Assembly: GCA_028485475.2 (NCBI GenBank)
Contig: CP144143.1
Location: 310,001 to 374,000, forward strand
Direction: 5' to 3'
DNA length: 64,000 nt
DNA from: Chitinophagaceae bacterium C216
Lineage (GTDB): Bacteria; Bacteroidota; Bacteroidia; Chitinophagales; Chitinophagaceae
Within the stretch, counting starts at the first letter, position 1. The number at the start of each line of letters is the position of its first letter. A program made the translations under genes and the position numbers. This document shows, piece after piece, positions 18,734-26,717 of the stretch. Under the pieces are notes generated by a model. It saw only the letters and a list, made by a program, of their open reading frames with translations, searched no databases and was not told where the DNA came from.

Positions 18734-19648
18734 ATGGGCATTAAAACACCTCCCTATCTCAAACCCGGCGACACCATCGGTATTGTATGTCCTTCGGGCT
18801 ATATGGCTTTTGAAAAAGCAGCCGAATGCATTCGGGTGTTGCAAGAAGAATGGGGTTACAAAGTGAAAGTAGGAAGCACTCTGGGTAGTAAGTCCGAAAC
18901 CTATTTCTCCGGAACTGATGAAGAACGACTGCGAGATTTACAGCAAATGCTCGATGACGATGAAGTACAGGCCATTCTATTCGGCAGGGGCGGTTATGGC
19001 ATGGGGAGAATTATCGATAAAATCAATTTTAAAAAGTTTAAGAAAAAACCCAAGTGGGTGATTGGCTTCAGTGATATAACGATCTTTCATTGTCACCTTT
19101 ATGCTAATTACGGTATTTCTTCGTTACATGCACCCATGGCCGCAGCTTTCAACGATGGAGGCTATACCAGTCCTTATGTACAATCTTTAAAAGAAGCTCT
19201 AGAAGGCCAACCGGCACATTATACATGCTCCTCGCATGTGCTGAACAAAAAAGGAGAAGCAGCAGGGCCGATAGTAGGCGGAAATCTGGCATTATTGGTA
19301 AATACCATCGGTACACCCTCGGAGATAAAAACCAAAGGCCGTATTCTGTTTATTGAGGATATTGGTGAGCAGAAATATTCTATCGACAGAATGATGTTTC
19401 AATTAAAGCGCAGTGGGAAGCTGGACAAACTTGCAGGCCTTATAATAGGAGGCTTTACAGAAGTTGGAGATACCGAGCGTCCATTTGGGGCCGAGGTACA
19501 ACAAATTATTTACGATCTGATTAAAGAATACGACTATCCGGTATGTTTTAATTTTCCCGTAAGTCACGACCCAGAAAACTATGCACTGAAAATAGGTGTG
19601 TCTTATACATTAAAAGTTGACAGCCAAAAAGTTGTATTGAAGGAATAA
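18734..19648 (+). CDS. ldcA: LD-carboxypeptidase (peptidase S66), cytoplasmic copy
   Basis: A 304-residue S66 peptidase and paralogue of the gene just upstream. It starts directly with the family block (MGIKTPPYLKPGDTIGIVCPSG), so it lacks a signal peptide and is probably the cytoplasmic murein-recycling enzyme. The catalytic set is complete: GFSDIT (Ser), FIEDIGEQKYSIDRM (Glu) and FPVSHDPEN (His). The GGYGMGRIID and RLRDLQQMLDDDEVQAI blocks match its neighbour closely, showing a tandem duplication followed by loss or gain of an export signal. A hairpin follows 5 bases after the stop codon. Confidence 0.92.
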   Translation: MGIKTPPYLKPGDTIGIVCPSGYMAFEKAAECIRVLQEEWGYKVKVGSTLGSKSETYFSGTDEERLRDLQQMLDDDEVQAILFGRGGYGMGRIIDKINFKKFKKKPKWVIGFSDITIFHCHLYANYGISSLHAPMAAAFNDGGYTSPYVQSLKEALEGQPAHYTCSSHVLNKKGEAAGPIVGGNLALLVNTIGTPSEIKTKGRILFIEDIGEQKYSIDRMMFQLKRSGKLDKLAGLIIGGFTEVGDTERPFGAEVQQIIYDLIKEYDYPVCFNFPVSHDPENYALKIGVSYTLKVDSQKVVLKE

Positions 19649-19652
19649 AAAA

Positions 19653-19677
19653 TCCCCAACATAAGAAATGTTGGGGA
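19653..19677 (+). terminator. Hairpin after the tandem LD-carboxypeptidases
   Basis: Perfect 10-bp stem tccccaacat (19653-19662) with atgttgggga (19668-19677) and a five-base loop, just after the stop codon. The U-run is poor (cttcatc), so termination would be inefficient; an A7 run precedes it. Confidence 0.6.
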
Positions 19678-19938
19678 CTTCATCAAAAACCATTAACCAT
19701 TAAACCTTATCCTATGAAAATTCAGTCCGAAGTTACATAATAATTAAGTCACACACAAACAGCCCCCATCAAAAAATAGAAAACTTTCGTATTTTTTATT
19801 TTTTTTAACAAATTTCAAAATTTCTACCCTCCTACTATCAATTTATTGAAAATCTACAACTCATTGAGTTTTATCAAGATCAATGTTGTAACATAAAATT
19901 CATAAATCTCTTTTATTTAACAACTATCTCACAATAAT

Positions 19939-19966
19939 AAGGCCACCAGAAGATTCCGGCAGCCTT
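19939..19966 (-). terminator. Terminator for the minus-strand beta-barrel gene
   Basis: An 11-bp stem with three G-U pairs: plus-strand arms 19939-19949 and 19956-19966, loop of six. On the minus strand it is followed by a TTATTATT tail. It lies 24 bases past the gene end. Confidence 0.55.
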
Positions 19967-19989
19967 AATTTTCCTTAAAAAAATTATAC

Positions 19990-20508
19990 TTAAAATGTGT
20001 ATCGAGCCGAGACGCCAAAACCGTCTCCGATAAATCTACCATACTGATCCGTTCTAGCCACCAGAAATGTCGGACGCCAATCTGCAGACACATTCAGCGG
20101 TATTTTGGGGAATTTATAATCGGCTCCTCCTGTCGGGAATAAGCCTACGCTTACTCCTTTATAATCATCAAATTTAGAAGAGGTGTGCAGTATAGTTACT
20201 CCACCCCCTACGAACCATTTCAACCCCGGTACAGGTTTAATATCGAAGTGGTGCTGGTAGGCAGCTGAAGCGCTCACTGCAGTGGAACGATAGCGATGCT
20301 CATGATGATGATATCTGTCTCCACCAATCCCCAGATTAAACTCAAATGCGCCATTGCCAACTGCAAAAACCTTATAAGAAGCTGCAAATACATCATAACT
20401 TGAAGCCGGGCTCACTCGAGCTCCAATGGCCTGCTTATAAGTACTTTGAGCAAATAGAGCTGAGGTTAAGGACACAAATGCAATGGTTAGGGTTAATTTT
20501 AATCTCAT
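19990..20508 (-). CDS. Small outer-membrane beta-barrel protein
   Basis: A 172-residue protein with a Sec signal peptide (MRLKLTLTIAFVSLTSALFAQ; cleavage after AFA or AQ). The mature part has alternating hydrophobic beta strands, a His-rich loop (RYHHHEHRYR), and ends in phenylalanine (FGVSARYTF), the usual C-terminal signature of outer-membrane barrels. It probably forms an eight-stranded barrel. No enzyme motif is present and the function is unknown. It is a single gene with its own terminator, and the RRM gene terminator lies just upstream. Confidence 0.7.
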   Translation of the reverse strand: MRLKLTLTIAFVSLTSALFAQSTYKQAIGARVSPASSYDVFAASYKVFAVGNGAFEFNLGIGGDRYHHHEHRYRSTAVSASAAYQHHFDIKPVPGLKWFVGGGVTILHTSSKFDDYKGVSVGLFPTGGADYKFPKIPLNVSADWRPTFLVARTDQYGRFIGDGFGVSARYTF

Positions 20509-20568
20509 AGAAATAAAGTTTTATTTAGTTGTCGTAAATGTAGACAATTTAGTTGTTTAAACGGGCAT

Positions 20569-20594
20569 AAAAAAGGCTCACTATCTGTGAGCCT
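20569..20594 (-). terminator. Rho-independent terminator of the RRM gene
   Basis: Read on the minus strand, an 8-bp perfect stem aggctcac/gtgagcct (20574-20581 with 20587-20594), a five-base loop and a U-run from the A tract at 20569-20574. About 30 bases past the gene end. Confidence 0.88.
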
Positions 20595-20625
20595 CTGCAT
20601 ATATAATGACATACAATGGATTTCC

Positions 20626-20961
20626 TTAATAATTATAATCGTTACGGCCGCGGAAATCGCCTTTTCTAAAGCCCCCGCTATTGCCACCAAAACTTCTTTT
20701 CTTATAACCTCCATTTCCTTCTTTCGGACGGCTTTCGTTTACTACAATGTTTCTTCCGTCAACTTCAGTACCATTCAGTGCGTCAATGGCGGCTTGTGCT
20801 TCTTCATCGTTCTGCATTTCTACAAAACCGAAGCCCTTGCTACGATTGGTGAATTTGTCTAAAACGATTTTTGCAGACGATACACTACCGTGAGGAGTAA
20901 ATAAGTTTTCTAAGTCCTGATCATTAAGATTCCAGCTCAGGTTACCAACGTAAATGTTCAT
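20626..20961 (-). CDS. RNA-binding protein with one RRM domain
   Basis: A 111-residue single-RRM protein. RNP2 is IYVGNL at the start and RNP1 is KGFGFVEM near residue 45, both with the aromatic residues that stack on RNA. The tail after the RRM is Gly/Arg/Lys-rich (KKRSFGGNSGGFRKGDFRG), an RGG-like segment. I chose the start at 20961 (MNIYVGNLSWNLNDQD), because the longer frame up to 21006 is not family-like. Bacterial proteins of this kind resemble plant glycine-rich and cyanobacterial cold-induced RBPs; an mRNA chaperone role is inferred. On the minus strand a perfect -7 box TATATTTG lies at 21065-21072, giving a leader of about 95 bases. Confidence 0.92.
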   Translation of the reverse strand: MNIYVGNLSWNLNDQDLENLFTPHGSVSSAKIVLDKFTNRSKGFGFVEMQNDEEAQAAIDALNGTEVDGRNIVVNESRPKEGNGGYKKRSFGGNSGGFRKGDFRGRNDYNY

Positions 20962-21064
20962 TAGTGAAAAATTTAAAAAATTAAAGAGAAGTGAGACAGT
21001 AGACAAGACCGATGAACATTAACGTACCATGGAACCTTATTACTGAAAATCACCTAATCTATTA

Positions 21065-21096
21065 CAAATATAGTGGATTTTATGCGGTATTGTCAA
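21065..21096 (-). promoter_or_regulatory. Predicted promoter of the RRM gene
   Basis: Minus strand: -7 box TATATTTG (21065-21072, full match to TAnnTTTG) with a weak -33 element ATTG at 21094-21097, 21 bases upstream. The transcript would carry a leader of about 95 bases before the ATG at 20961. Confidence 0.45.
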
Positions 21097-21124
21097 TTAA
21101 TTTAATTTTTGAAAACTTAAATAA

Positions 21125-21150
21125 AAACGCCCTGAACTTTCAGGGCGTTT
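21125..21150 (-). terminator. Terminator of the rpsF-rpsR-rplI operon
   Basis: A 12-bp perfect stem aaacgccctgaa (21125-21136) and its complement (21139-21150) with a very short loop, followed on the minus strand by a U-rich tail from the A5 run at 21123-21127. It lies about 30 bases after rplI. Confidence 0.85.
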
Positions 21151-21178
21151 CAATTACTTAGAATTTCTGCTTAACTTA

Positions 21179-21625
21179 TTATTCAGCAACTACTTCGAAA
21201 TCTAACTCGGTAGAATGACCGTTTCCGAAATCAATTACTGCTTTATGAGTACCTAATTCTTTTACCTCATTCAGAATAGTGATTTTTTTACGGTCGATTT
21301 CGTAACCCTTTTGCTCGCGAATGGCTCTACTAATTTGCAAGTTAGTTACGCTACCAAATATTTTTCCTGAAGTACCGGTTTTAGCACCAATTTTTACAGG
21401 AGATTCTTTCAGCTTGCTGATCACTTCATTAATAGTAGCCAGTAAAGCTTCTTCTCTCTTTCTGGCTTGTTTCAGCCGCTCTTCCAATTGTTTTCTGTTT
21501 CCAGGAGTACTTTCTACGGCTAACTTGCGTGGTAACAAATAGTTACGTGCGTAACCATTTTTCACGGTAACTACTTCGTTAGCAGCACCCAGATTATCTA
21601 CATCCTGAATTAAAATTACTTCCAT
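21179..21625 (-). CDS. rplI: Ribosomal protein bL9
   Basis: A 148-residue bL9. The N-terminal domain is typical: MEVILIQDVDNLGAANEVVTVKNGYARNYLLP with the GYARNYL rRNA-binding block. A central helix rich in Lys/Arg/Glu connects to the C-terminal domain (GSVTNLQISRAI). I chose Met at 21625; the ten extra residues up to 21655 are not family-like. Third gene of the rpsF-rpsR-rplI operon, which is a common bacterial order. Length is normal. Confidence 0.97.
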   Translation of the reverse strand: MEVILIQDVDNLGAANEVVTVKNGYARNYLLPRKLAVESTPGNRKQLEERLKQARKREEALLATINEVISKLKESPVKIGAKTGTSGKIFGSVTNLQISRAIREQKGYEIDRKKITILNEVKELGTHKAVIDFGNGHSTELDFEVVAE

Positions 21626-21747
21626 TGATTTTGTTTTTAGCTCCCTTTTACCCAATCGATGGTGACTGTCACCCGTCAGAGCGGGATTAGGGAAGGTTAC
21701 TAATTAATGCATTAGAAAAGTCCATGACAGGGTCATGCACTACTCTA

Positions 21748-22011
21748 CTATTTTAAAAGATCTGTAACGTACGGTAATAAGGCCATTTGACGTGCTCTCT
21801 TTACAGCAGCGGAAACTTTGCGTTGAAATTTCAGGCTATTACCGGTAATACGTCTTGGTAATAATTTACCCTGTTCGTTCAGGAACTTTTTCAGAAACTC
21901 TACGTCTTTGTAATCCACATAGCGAATGCCATATTTCTTAAAACGGCAGAATTTCTTTACGCGTTTGTCGCTTCTAATGGCGGTAAGGTATTTAATTTCA
22001 TTCTTTGCCAT
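21748..22011 (-). CDS. rpsR: Ribosomal protein bS18
   Basis: An 87-residue bS18 of the small subunit, partner of bS6. The family block [27 protein letters not shown] and the C-terminal [12 protein letters not shown] are complete. The KFCRFKK stretch near the N-terminus has only one cysteine, so a zinc knuckle is unlikely. The start codon lies 4 bases after the rpsF stop, indicating translational coupling. Middle gene of the operon. Confidence 0.97.
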   Translation of the reverse strand: MAKNEIKYLTAIRSDKRVKKFCRFKKYGIRYVDYKDVEFLKKFLNEQGKLLPRRITGNSLKFQRKVSAAVKRARQMALLPYVTDLLK

Positions 22012-22015
22012 AGTA

Positions 22016-22372
22016 TTAAACCTCCACTGCTTTTTCGGTTCCTGTATTTACGCCACTTGCCTTTTTTGCATTATACTCAACGGCGTATTTGTCGAGTTTA
22101 GTGCAAAGATGACGAAGAACATTCTCGTCACGTAACAGCTGAATCTTCAGCTTTTCATTGAAGTCGGATGGCGCTTTGTACTCCAATACCCAGTATAAAC
22201 CAGTGGTTTTTTTCTGGATAGGATACGCCAGTGATCTTAATCCCCATGGATTTTCGTGAACGATAGAGCCTCCAGCTTCAGTTACCAAAGTGGTATACTT
22301 TTTTTGGGCAGCTTTAAACTCATCTTCGCTTAAAACCGGGGTAAAAATCACCATCAATTCATAATTGTTCAT
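22016..22372 (-). CDS. rpsF: Ribosomal protein bS6
   Basis: A 118-residue bS6. Family blocks: [41 protein letters not shown] and [17 protein letters not shown]. First gene of the operon. A perfect -7 box TATCTTTG lies at 22432-22439 on this strand. A small stem sits right at the predicted 5' end of the message (see the separate entry). The C-terminal tail after [12 protein letters not shown] is short and variable, as usual. Confidence 0.97.
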   Translation of the reverse strand: MNNYELMVIFTPVLSEDEFKAAQKKYTTLVTEAGGSIVHENPWGLRSLAYPIQKKTTGLYWVLEYKAPSDFNEKLKIQLLRDENVLRHLCTKLDKYAVEYNAKKASGVNTGTEKAVEV

Positions 22373-22408
22373 TACCCTTAAAATTTAATTAAATAATAAA
22401 AACACTTT

Positions 22409-22439
22409 CCTTAGATTTTGCTAAGGGGTTGCAAAGATA
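22409..22439 (-). promoter_or_regulatory. rpsF -7 box and 5' stem-loop
   Basis: Minus strand: -7 box TATCTTTG (22432-22439, full TAnnTTTG match) with no clear -33 element. Directly downstream a 6-bp stem ccttag/ctaagg (22409-22414 with 22421-22426) would sit at the very 5' end of the mRNA. It may stabilise the message or be part of a ribosomal-protein leader; the known S6:S18 leader motif is not evident. Confidence 0.4.
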
Positions 22440-22470
22440 GTATTTTTAACTGAAATAGCTATTTTAGGTA

Positions 22471-23862
22471 TTATTTCATACCCTCTTTAATATCCTCCAT
22501 CAAACGATGGGCAATATTGTTGGCCTTACTCTCAAAATCACTTTCAGAATAAATACGGATAATCGGCTCGGTATTGGAAGTGCGTAGATGCACCCAATCA
22601 TCGTCAAACTCAATTTTTAACCCATCTTCATCATTAATAGGATGTTTCGCATATTTCTTTTTTATCATATCAAAAATAGCTTTTACATCCACTCCCTTTT
22701 CCAGTTCTATTTTGTTCTTGCTAATAAAATAATCGGGATATAAAGCCCTTAATGATTTTATACTGCCTTTATGGTGCGCCAGATGAGACAAAAACAGGGC
22801 TATACCTATCAGCGCATCTCTACCATAATGAAAATCGGGTACAATGATACCTCCATTCCCTTCTCCACCGATAACGGCATTCACTTCTTTCATTTTCTTT
22901 ACCACATTTACCTCACCCACAGCCGAAGCAAAATATTCACCGCCTTGCTTTAGTGTAATCTCTTTGAGCGCCTTGGTACTGCTCATGTTGCTAACCGTAT
23001 TTCCTTTTCTTTTTGACAGTACATAGTCTGCCACAGCAACCAGCGTGTACTCCTCTCCAAACATACTGCCGTCTTCGCACACAAAGCATAGTCTGTCCAC
23101 ATCGGGGTCTACCGCTATACCCAGGTGTGCCTTTTCCTTCACCACTACGCTGCTCAATTCGGAGAGATGATGTGGTAAAGGTTCGGGATTATGAGCAAAT
23201 TTTCCAGTTACTTCGCTGTTTAATACTATCACGTCTTCAACACCCAATGCTTTGAGCAAGGCCGGTACAAAAATGGCTCCGGTAGAGTTAATGGCATCCA
23301 CAACAACTTTGAAATTCTTAGCCTTAATAGCATCTTTATCCACTAGTGGATACGCCAAAATAGCATCAATATGCTTCTGTAAATAGGTGTCGTCAGGAAT
23401 TATCTTACCTAGTTTATCTACCTGTGCAAACTCAAAATCTTCTGCTTCTGCAATCTTCAAAAGTTCTTGTCCTACTTCAGCTGAAATGAACTCCCCTTTT
23501 TCATTTAAAAGTTTGAGGGCATTCCACTCTTTAGGATTATGGCTGGCGGTAAGAATAATACCTCCGTCGGCTTGTTCCAGAGGAACCGCTATCTCTACTG
23601 TAGGAGTAGTGCTTGGACCTAAATCTACCACATCGATGCCTAGGGCGCTCAAAGTAGCTTGAACAAGACTACTCACCATAGGACCACTGATACGTCCATC
23701 ACGACCAATAACTACTTTAACTGGTTTATTATCAGTTGATTTCCTTTTTAAGATTGTTCCGAAAGCAGCTGTAAATTTCACCACATCTACTGGAGATAAG
23801 GTTTCACCTGTCTTTCCGCCAATTGTTCCTCGAATTCCTGAAATACTTTTTATAAGAGGCAT
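22471..23862 (-). CDS. glmM: Phosphoglucosamine mutase / phosphohexomutase
   Basis: A 463-residue alpha-D-phosphohexomutase. It starts with the family block SISGIRGTIGG. The phosphoserine loop TASHNPKEWNALK is near residue 101, the metal-binding loop DPDVDRLCF is near residue 245, the sugar-specificity loop GGEGNGGI is near residue 334, and the phosphate-binding RTSNTEPIIRIY is close to the C-terminus. GlmM makes glucosamine-1-phosphate for murein and lipopolysaccharide; phosphomannomutase activity cannot be excluded, although GEGNGG favours glucosamine in this phylum. A full -7 box TAATTTTG is at 23897-23904, about 28 bases upstream of the gene on this strand. Confidence 0.9.
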   Translation of the reverse strand: MPLIKSISGIRGTIGGKTGETLSPVDVVKFTAAFGTILKRKSTDNKPVKVVIGRDGRISGPMVSSLVQATLSALGIDVVDLGPSTTPTVEIAVPLEQADGGIILTASHNPKEWNALKLLNEKGEFISAEVGQELLKIAEAEDFEFAQVDKLGKIIPDDTYLQKHIDAILAYPLVDKDAIKAKNFKVVVDAINSTGAIFVPALLKALGVEDVIVLNSEVTGKFAHNPEPLPHHLSELSSVVVKEKAHLGIAVDPDVDRLCFVCEDGSMFGEEYTLVAVADYVLSKRKGNTVSNMSSTKALKEITLKQGGEYFASAVGEVNVVKKMKEVNAVIGGEGNGGIIVPDFHYGRDALIGIALFLSHLAHHKGSIKSLRALYPDYFISKNKIELEKGVDVKAIFDMIKKKYAKHPINDEDGLKIEFDDDWVHLRTSNTEPIIRIYSESDFESKANNIAHRLMEDIKEGMK

Positions 23863-23962
23863 ATATTACCTAAGTTTAATACTGAAAATTGGGTTGCAAA
23901 ATTAAGTAGCTGGCTCGTATTAATTGTTCTTTATAGAAAATATTTAACGCTAGGCTTAACGG

Positions 23963-25934
23963 CTAGCGCTGTTTATTGGTTAGCAAGAGATATTGTGCAG
24001 TATGATAAAATGCATTAGTTAATTGATCCAGAGTATTTTGTATTGAGTCGGCCTGTGTTTTCGAATACCATACCGGAGCATCAGTTACAGGCACCATTTC
24101 TCGATCTTCTAGCCCCAACGTTTTGGTATAATAAAACTCATTGGTCACCACGCCAATCTTGCCTACTGTATTGGTAATAAAAGCCATATCATATTTTACG
24201 CAGGATGAAGTAGATCTCTTCCCAATGTAGTATTCACATAAGGCCTCGCTAGCAGTCCGGCAATAGTGGGTAGAACATCTATTTGCGACACTGTTTCGCT
24301 TCGCCTTTGCGGTTCCAGCAAGTAGGGAGCATAAAACAATAAAGGGACGTGTTCGTCGGTGAGCCTTTGCTGCGTCCATGCCTCAGGATATACAGCATCC
24401 GCATTCCCCGCCACTCCGTGATCTCCAATAAAAACAAAAATGGTATTATGAAAGTAATCTTCTTTTTTTGCTGTCTCAATAAACGTTTTAAAACAGTAAT
24501 CGGAATAGCGGAAAGCATTAAGCTCTTCCATGGATTCAAAGCCGTATTTTTTCAATGAGTCTTTAGATACCGTTATAGATACAAAGTCTGTGTCCGAAAC
24601 CTGAATGGTATAGGGGCGGTGATTATTAGAGGTTTGAACAATAGCGAAAAAAGGCTTCTTTTCTTTTTTAAATACATCATTAGCTGCCAGAAAAAGATCC
24701 TTGTCACTGATGCCCCATACATTCAATCGCGAAGCATGGATATTTTCTTCGGTATGGAGTTTCAGCTCTTTTATATTCTGCAACAGTCCTTCGAAATTAT
24801 TAAACTTTGGATCTCCTCCTAAAAAATAATGCTTTGAATATTTTTCAAAGTTGTTGATAATGGTGTTCTGATTCAGTGCAGCGGGGTTTCTTGTAGAAAA
24901 TTTGAAAAGCTGCACATCGGGTATTCCGGTAATAATAGCAAATAAGCCCCGCGCTGTTGAAAAATGCGGCGAAAAACATCGCTCAAAGAAAATACCTTGC
25001 TTGCATAGAGAATCGAAATACGGTGTCGTATTCAAAGGGTTTCCGCTCATCGTGCTTTTGTACATGCTAAAAGACTCGCAAATAACCAGTACTACATTGG
25101 GTTTGCTTTTCAAAGCACCGCTTCGGGGAGCGATGGTTCTTTTATAATTGAAAACATCAGGCTCGGAAAGTTGTAGAAAATCTGCAATCAAGGGAAAGTA
25201 TTGTCGGGCTTGACTTTCATTTTGTACAGGCTTTCTCAACCGCATAGTAGCTACAAAATTTTGCAAAGGATTTAATGCTAAATAAGCTTTAAATCCATCT
25301 TTTAAAGCAAAAGCGTCTTTCCACATTAAAGGTTTACTATGTACACGACCATACACAAATACAGCTAACACCACTGCCATAATGATAAAAGGCCCCTTTC
25401 GGTACTCAACAGTTTTGTTTTGAATAGTATCCTCGATGCGACCATATGTTTTACTCAAAGCCCATTGCACCGATATCAATGCGCATACCAATCCTGCCAA
25501 TATCCATACCAGCGGATAGGTTTGCCAAATCATATGCAGTGAAATGCCGGGATCTTCCACAAAATTTATGGCTCCAGCATCCAAACGTGTTTCATTGTAG
25601 GAAAAACTGATAAAATCTGCAATAAAAAAAACAAAACAATGAAAATAACCACAGCAAGATACCAAGTCCAAAAAAGCTTATTCCGATCGGAATAATAAGG
25701 AGAAAGCGAAGGGCGTATACTAAATAATACTACCGGTAGTACTAAAAGCGCAATCCATCTTAAGTCGTAATGTAAACCCAATAAAAACGAAGGAAGACAT
25801 TGATTAAACGTTAGCGACGTAGGCTTAAAAGCAATGAATGTCGCCAGCCGAAACACTGTAAATACCACCCACAACATCATCATGATGTTGATAACCCACA
25901 CAATAGTTTTTGGGATTTGCAACTTGCTTAACAC
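23963..25934 (-). pseudogene. LTA-synthase-like phosphatidylglycerol/sulfatase-fold protein, two frameshifts
   Basis: The reading frame is split in three: N-terminus 25934-~25632, middle ~25631-~24199, C-terminus ~24205-23963. Joined they give about 655 residues, normal for membrane-anchored alkaline-phosphatase-fold proteins (LTA synthase family). The first part has four transmembrane segments. The middle keeps the catalytic elements: VICESFSMYKST, the nucleophile threonine in HFSTARG, NNHRPYT and the metal site IGDHGVAG. The end resumes with DMAFITNTVGKIGVV. The first break is at a T8 run (25624-25631 on the plus strand); the second, near 24200-24206, is not in a long homopolymer. Both fit one missing base. 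It is either a recent pseudogene or a product of sequence errors. The role in a Gram-negative envelope is unknown; lipid head-group transfer is the family expectation. Confidence 0.85.
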
Positions 25935-26071
25935 ATAACAAACTTAGAGAAATTTAGTAGCTGCAGGGTTAAAAATTTAGTGGACTGTCGCACGCACAAA
26001 AACATGAAGTTGCACTGTAAAACTTTACATTTTATTACAATTTAACAAGTTATAAAACCGACCCTCATTAA

Positions 26072-26701
26072 ATGCAGGAGTTCTTAGTATTTTTGTGCTC
26101 CATGGACAGTTATTGTTATATCCCCTTTCCTGACTGGTTGGTCAAAGCAGACCGGCAATTATTTGAGTACATTAACAGTGGTTTCGCCAATAATTTCTTC
26201 GACGATATCATGCCCCTTATGCGAAATCCTTTCTTTTGGGGCCCCCTATATTTATTTATCGTAGCTTTTGGCATTATCAACTTTAAAAAATCGGTATGGT
26301 GGTGGCTAGCCTTTTTTCTTGCCGTTGTGGCTTGTGCCGATCTAGTAGGAGCCCGCTTGTTTAAGGAAACATTTGAGCGCCTGCGCCCCTGCAACGATCC
26401 TGAAATGCTTGGGAAAGTGCGTATGGTATTAGGTAGATGCAGTGGTGGCTTTAGTTTTGTATCCAATCATGCCATCAATCATTTTGCTGTAGCCACGTTT
26501 CTTTATACTACTTTAAGTTCTTACATCAAATACGCATGGGTATTGTTTATTTGGGCTGCGATCATCGGGTTCGCTCAAATTTATGTGGGTGTGCACTACC
26601 CCTTTGATGTACTCTGTGGTTCTCTGTTGGGCATACTGATTGGTAGCCTCGGAGGGTATTTATTCAAGAAGAATTTTGGATTTACTATCTTCGATAAGTA
26701 A
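26072..26701 (+). CDS. PAP2 family phosphatase
   Basis: A 199-209 residue integral membrane phosphatase with about five transmembrane segments. Motif 1 KxxxxxxRP is complete (KETFERLRPC). Motif 2 appears as SFVSNHAINHF, a variant of PSGH. Motif 3 should be SRxxxxxHxxxD, but here is AQIYVGVHYPFD, so the family Ser-Arg is Ala-Gln. The family dephosphorylates undecaprenyl or phosphatidyl phosphates outside the inner membrane. Two starts are possible: 26072 or 26102. A perfect -7 box TATTTTTG (26088-26095) lies inside the longer form, which favours 26102 with almost no leader. It is followed after 16 bases by the CorC-like gene, probably in one operon. Confidence 0.82.
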   Translation: MQEFLVFLCSMDSYCYIPFPDWLVKADRQLFEYINSGFANNFFDDIMPLMRNPFFWGPLYLFIVAFGIINFKKSVWWWLAFFLAVVACADLVGARLFKETFERLRPCNDPEMLGKVRMVLGRCSGGFSFVSNHAINHFAVATFLYTTLSSYIKYAWVLFIWAAIIGFAQIYVGVHYPFDVLCGSLLGILIGSLGGYLFKKNFGFTIFDK

Positions 26702-26717
26702 TTAACTATAAATTTTA

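Larger units (their letters stand above)
19649..19989. other. AT-rich intergenic stretch with two hairpins and a mini-ORF
   Basis: There is no gene of normal size here. The stretch holds a hairpin at 19653-19677, a short sequence that looks like a translation start region (19690-19739) with an 8-codon reading frame, an AT-rich middle, and a terminator for the minus-strand gene that ends at 19990. I see nothing else. Confidence 0.6.
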
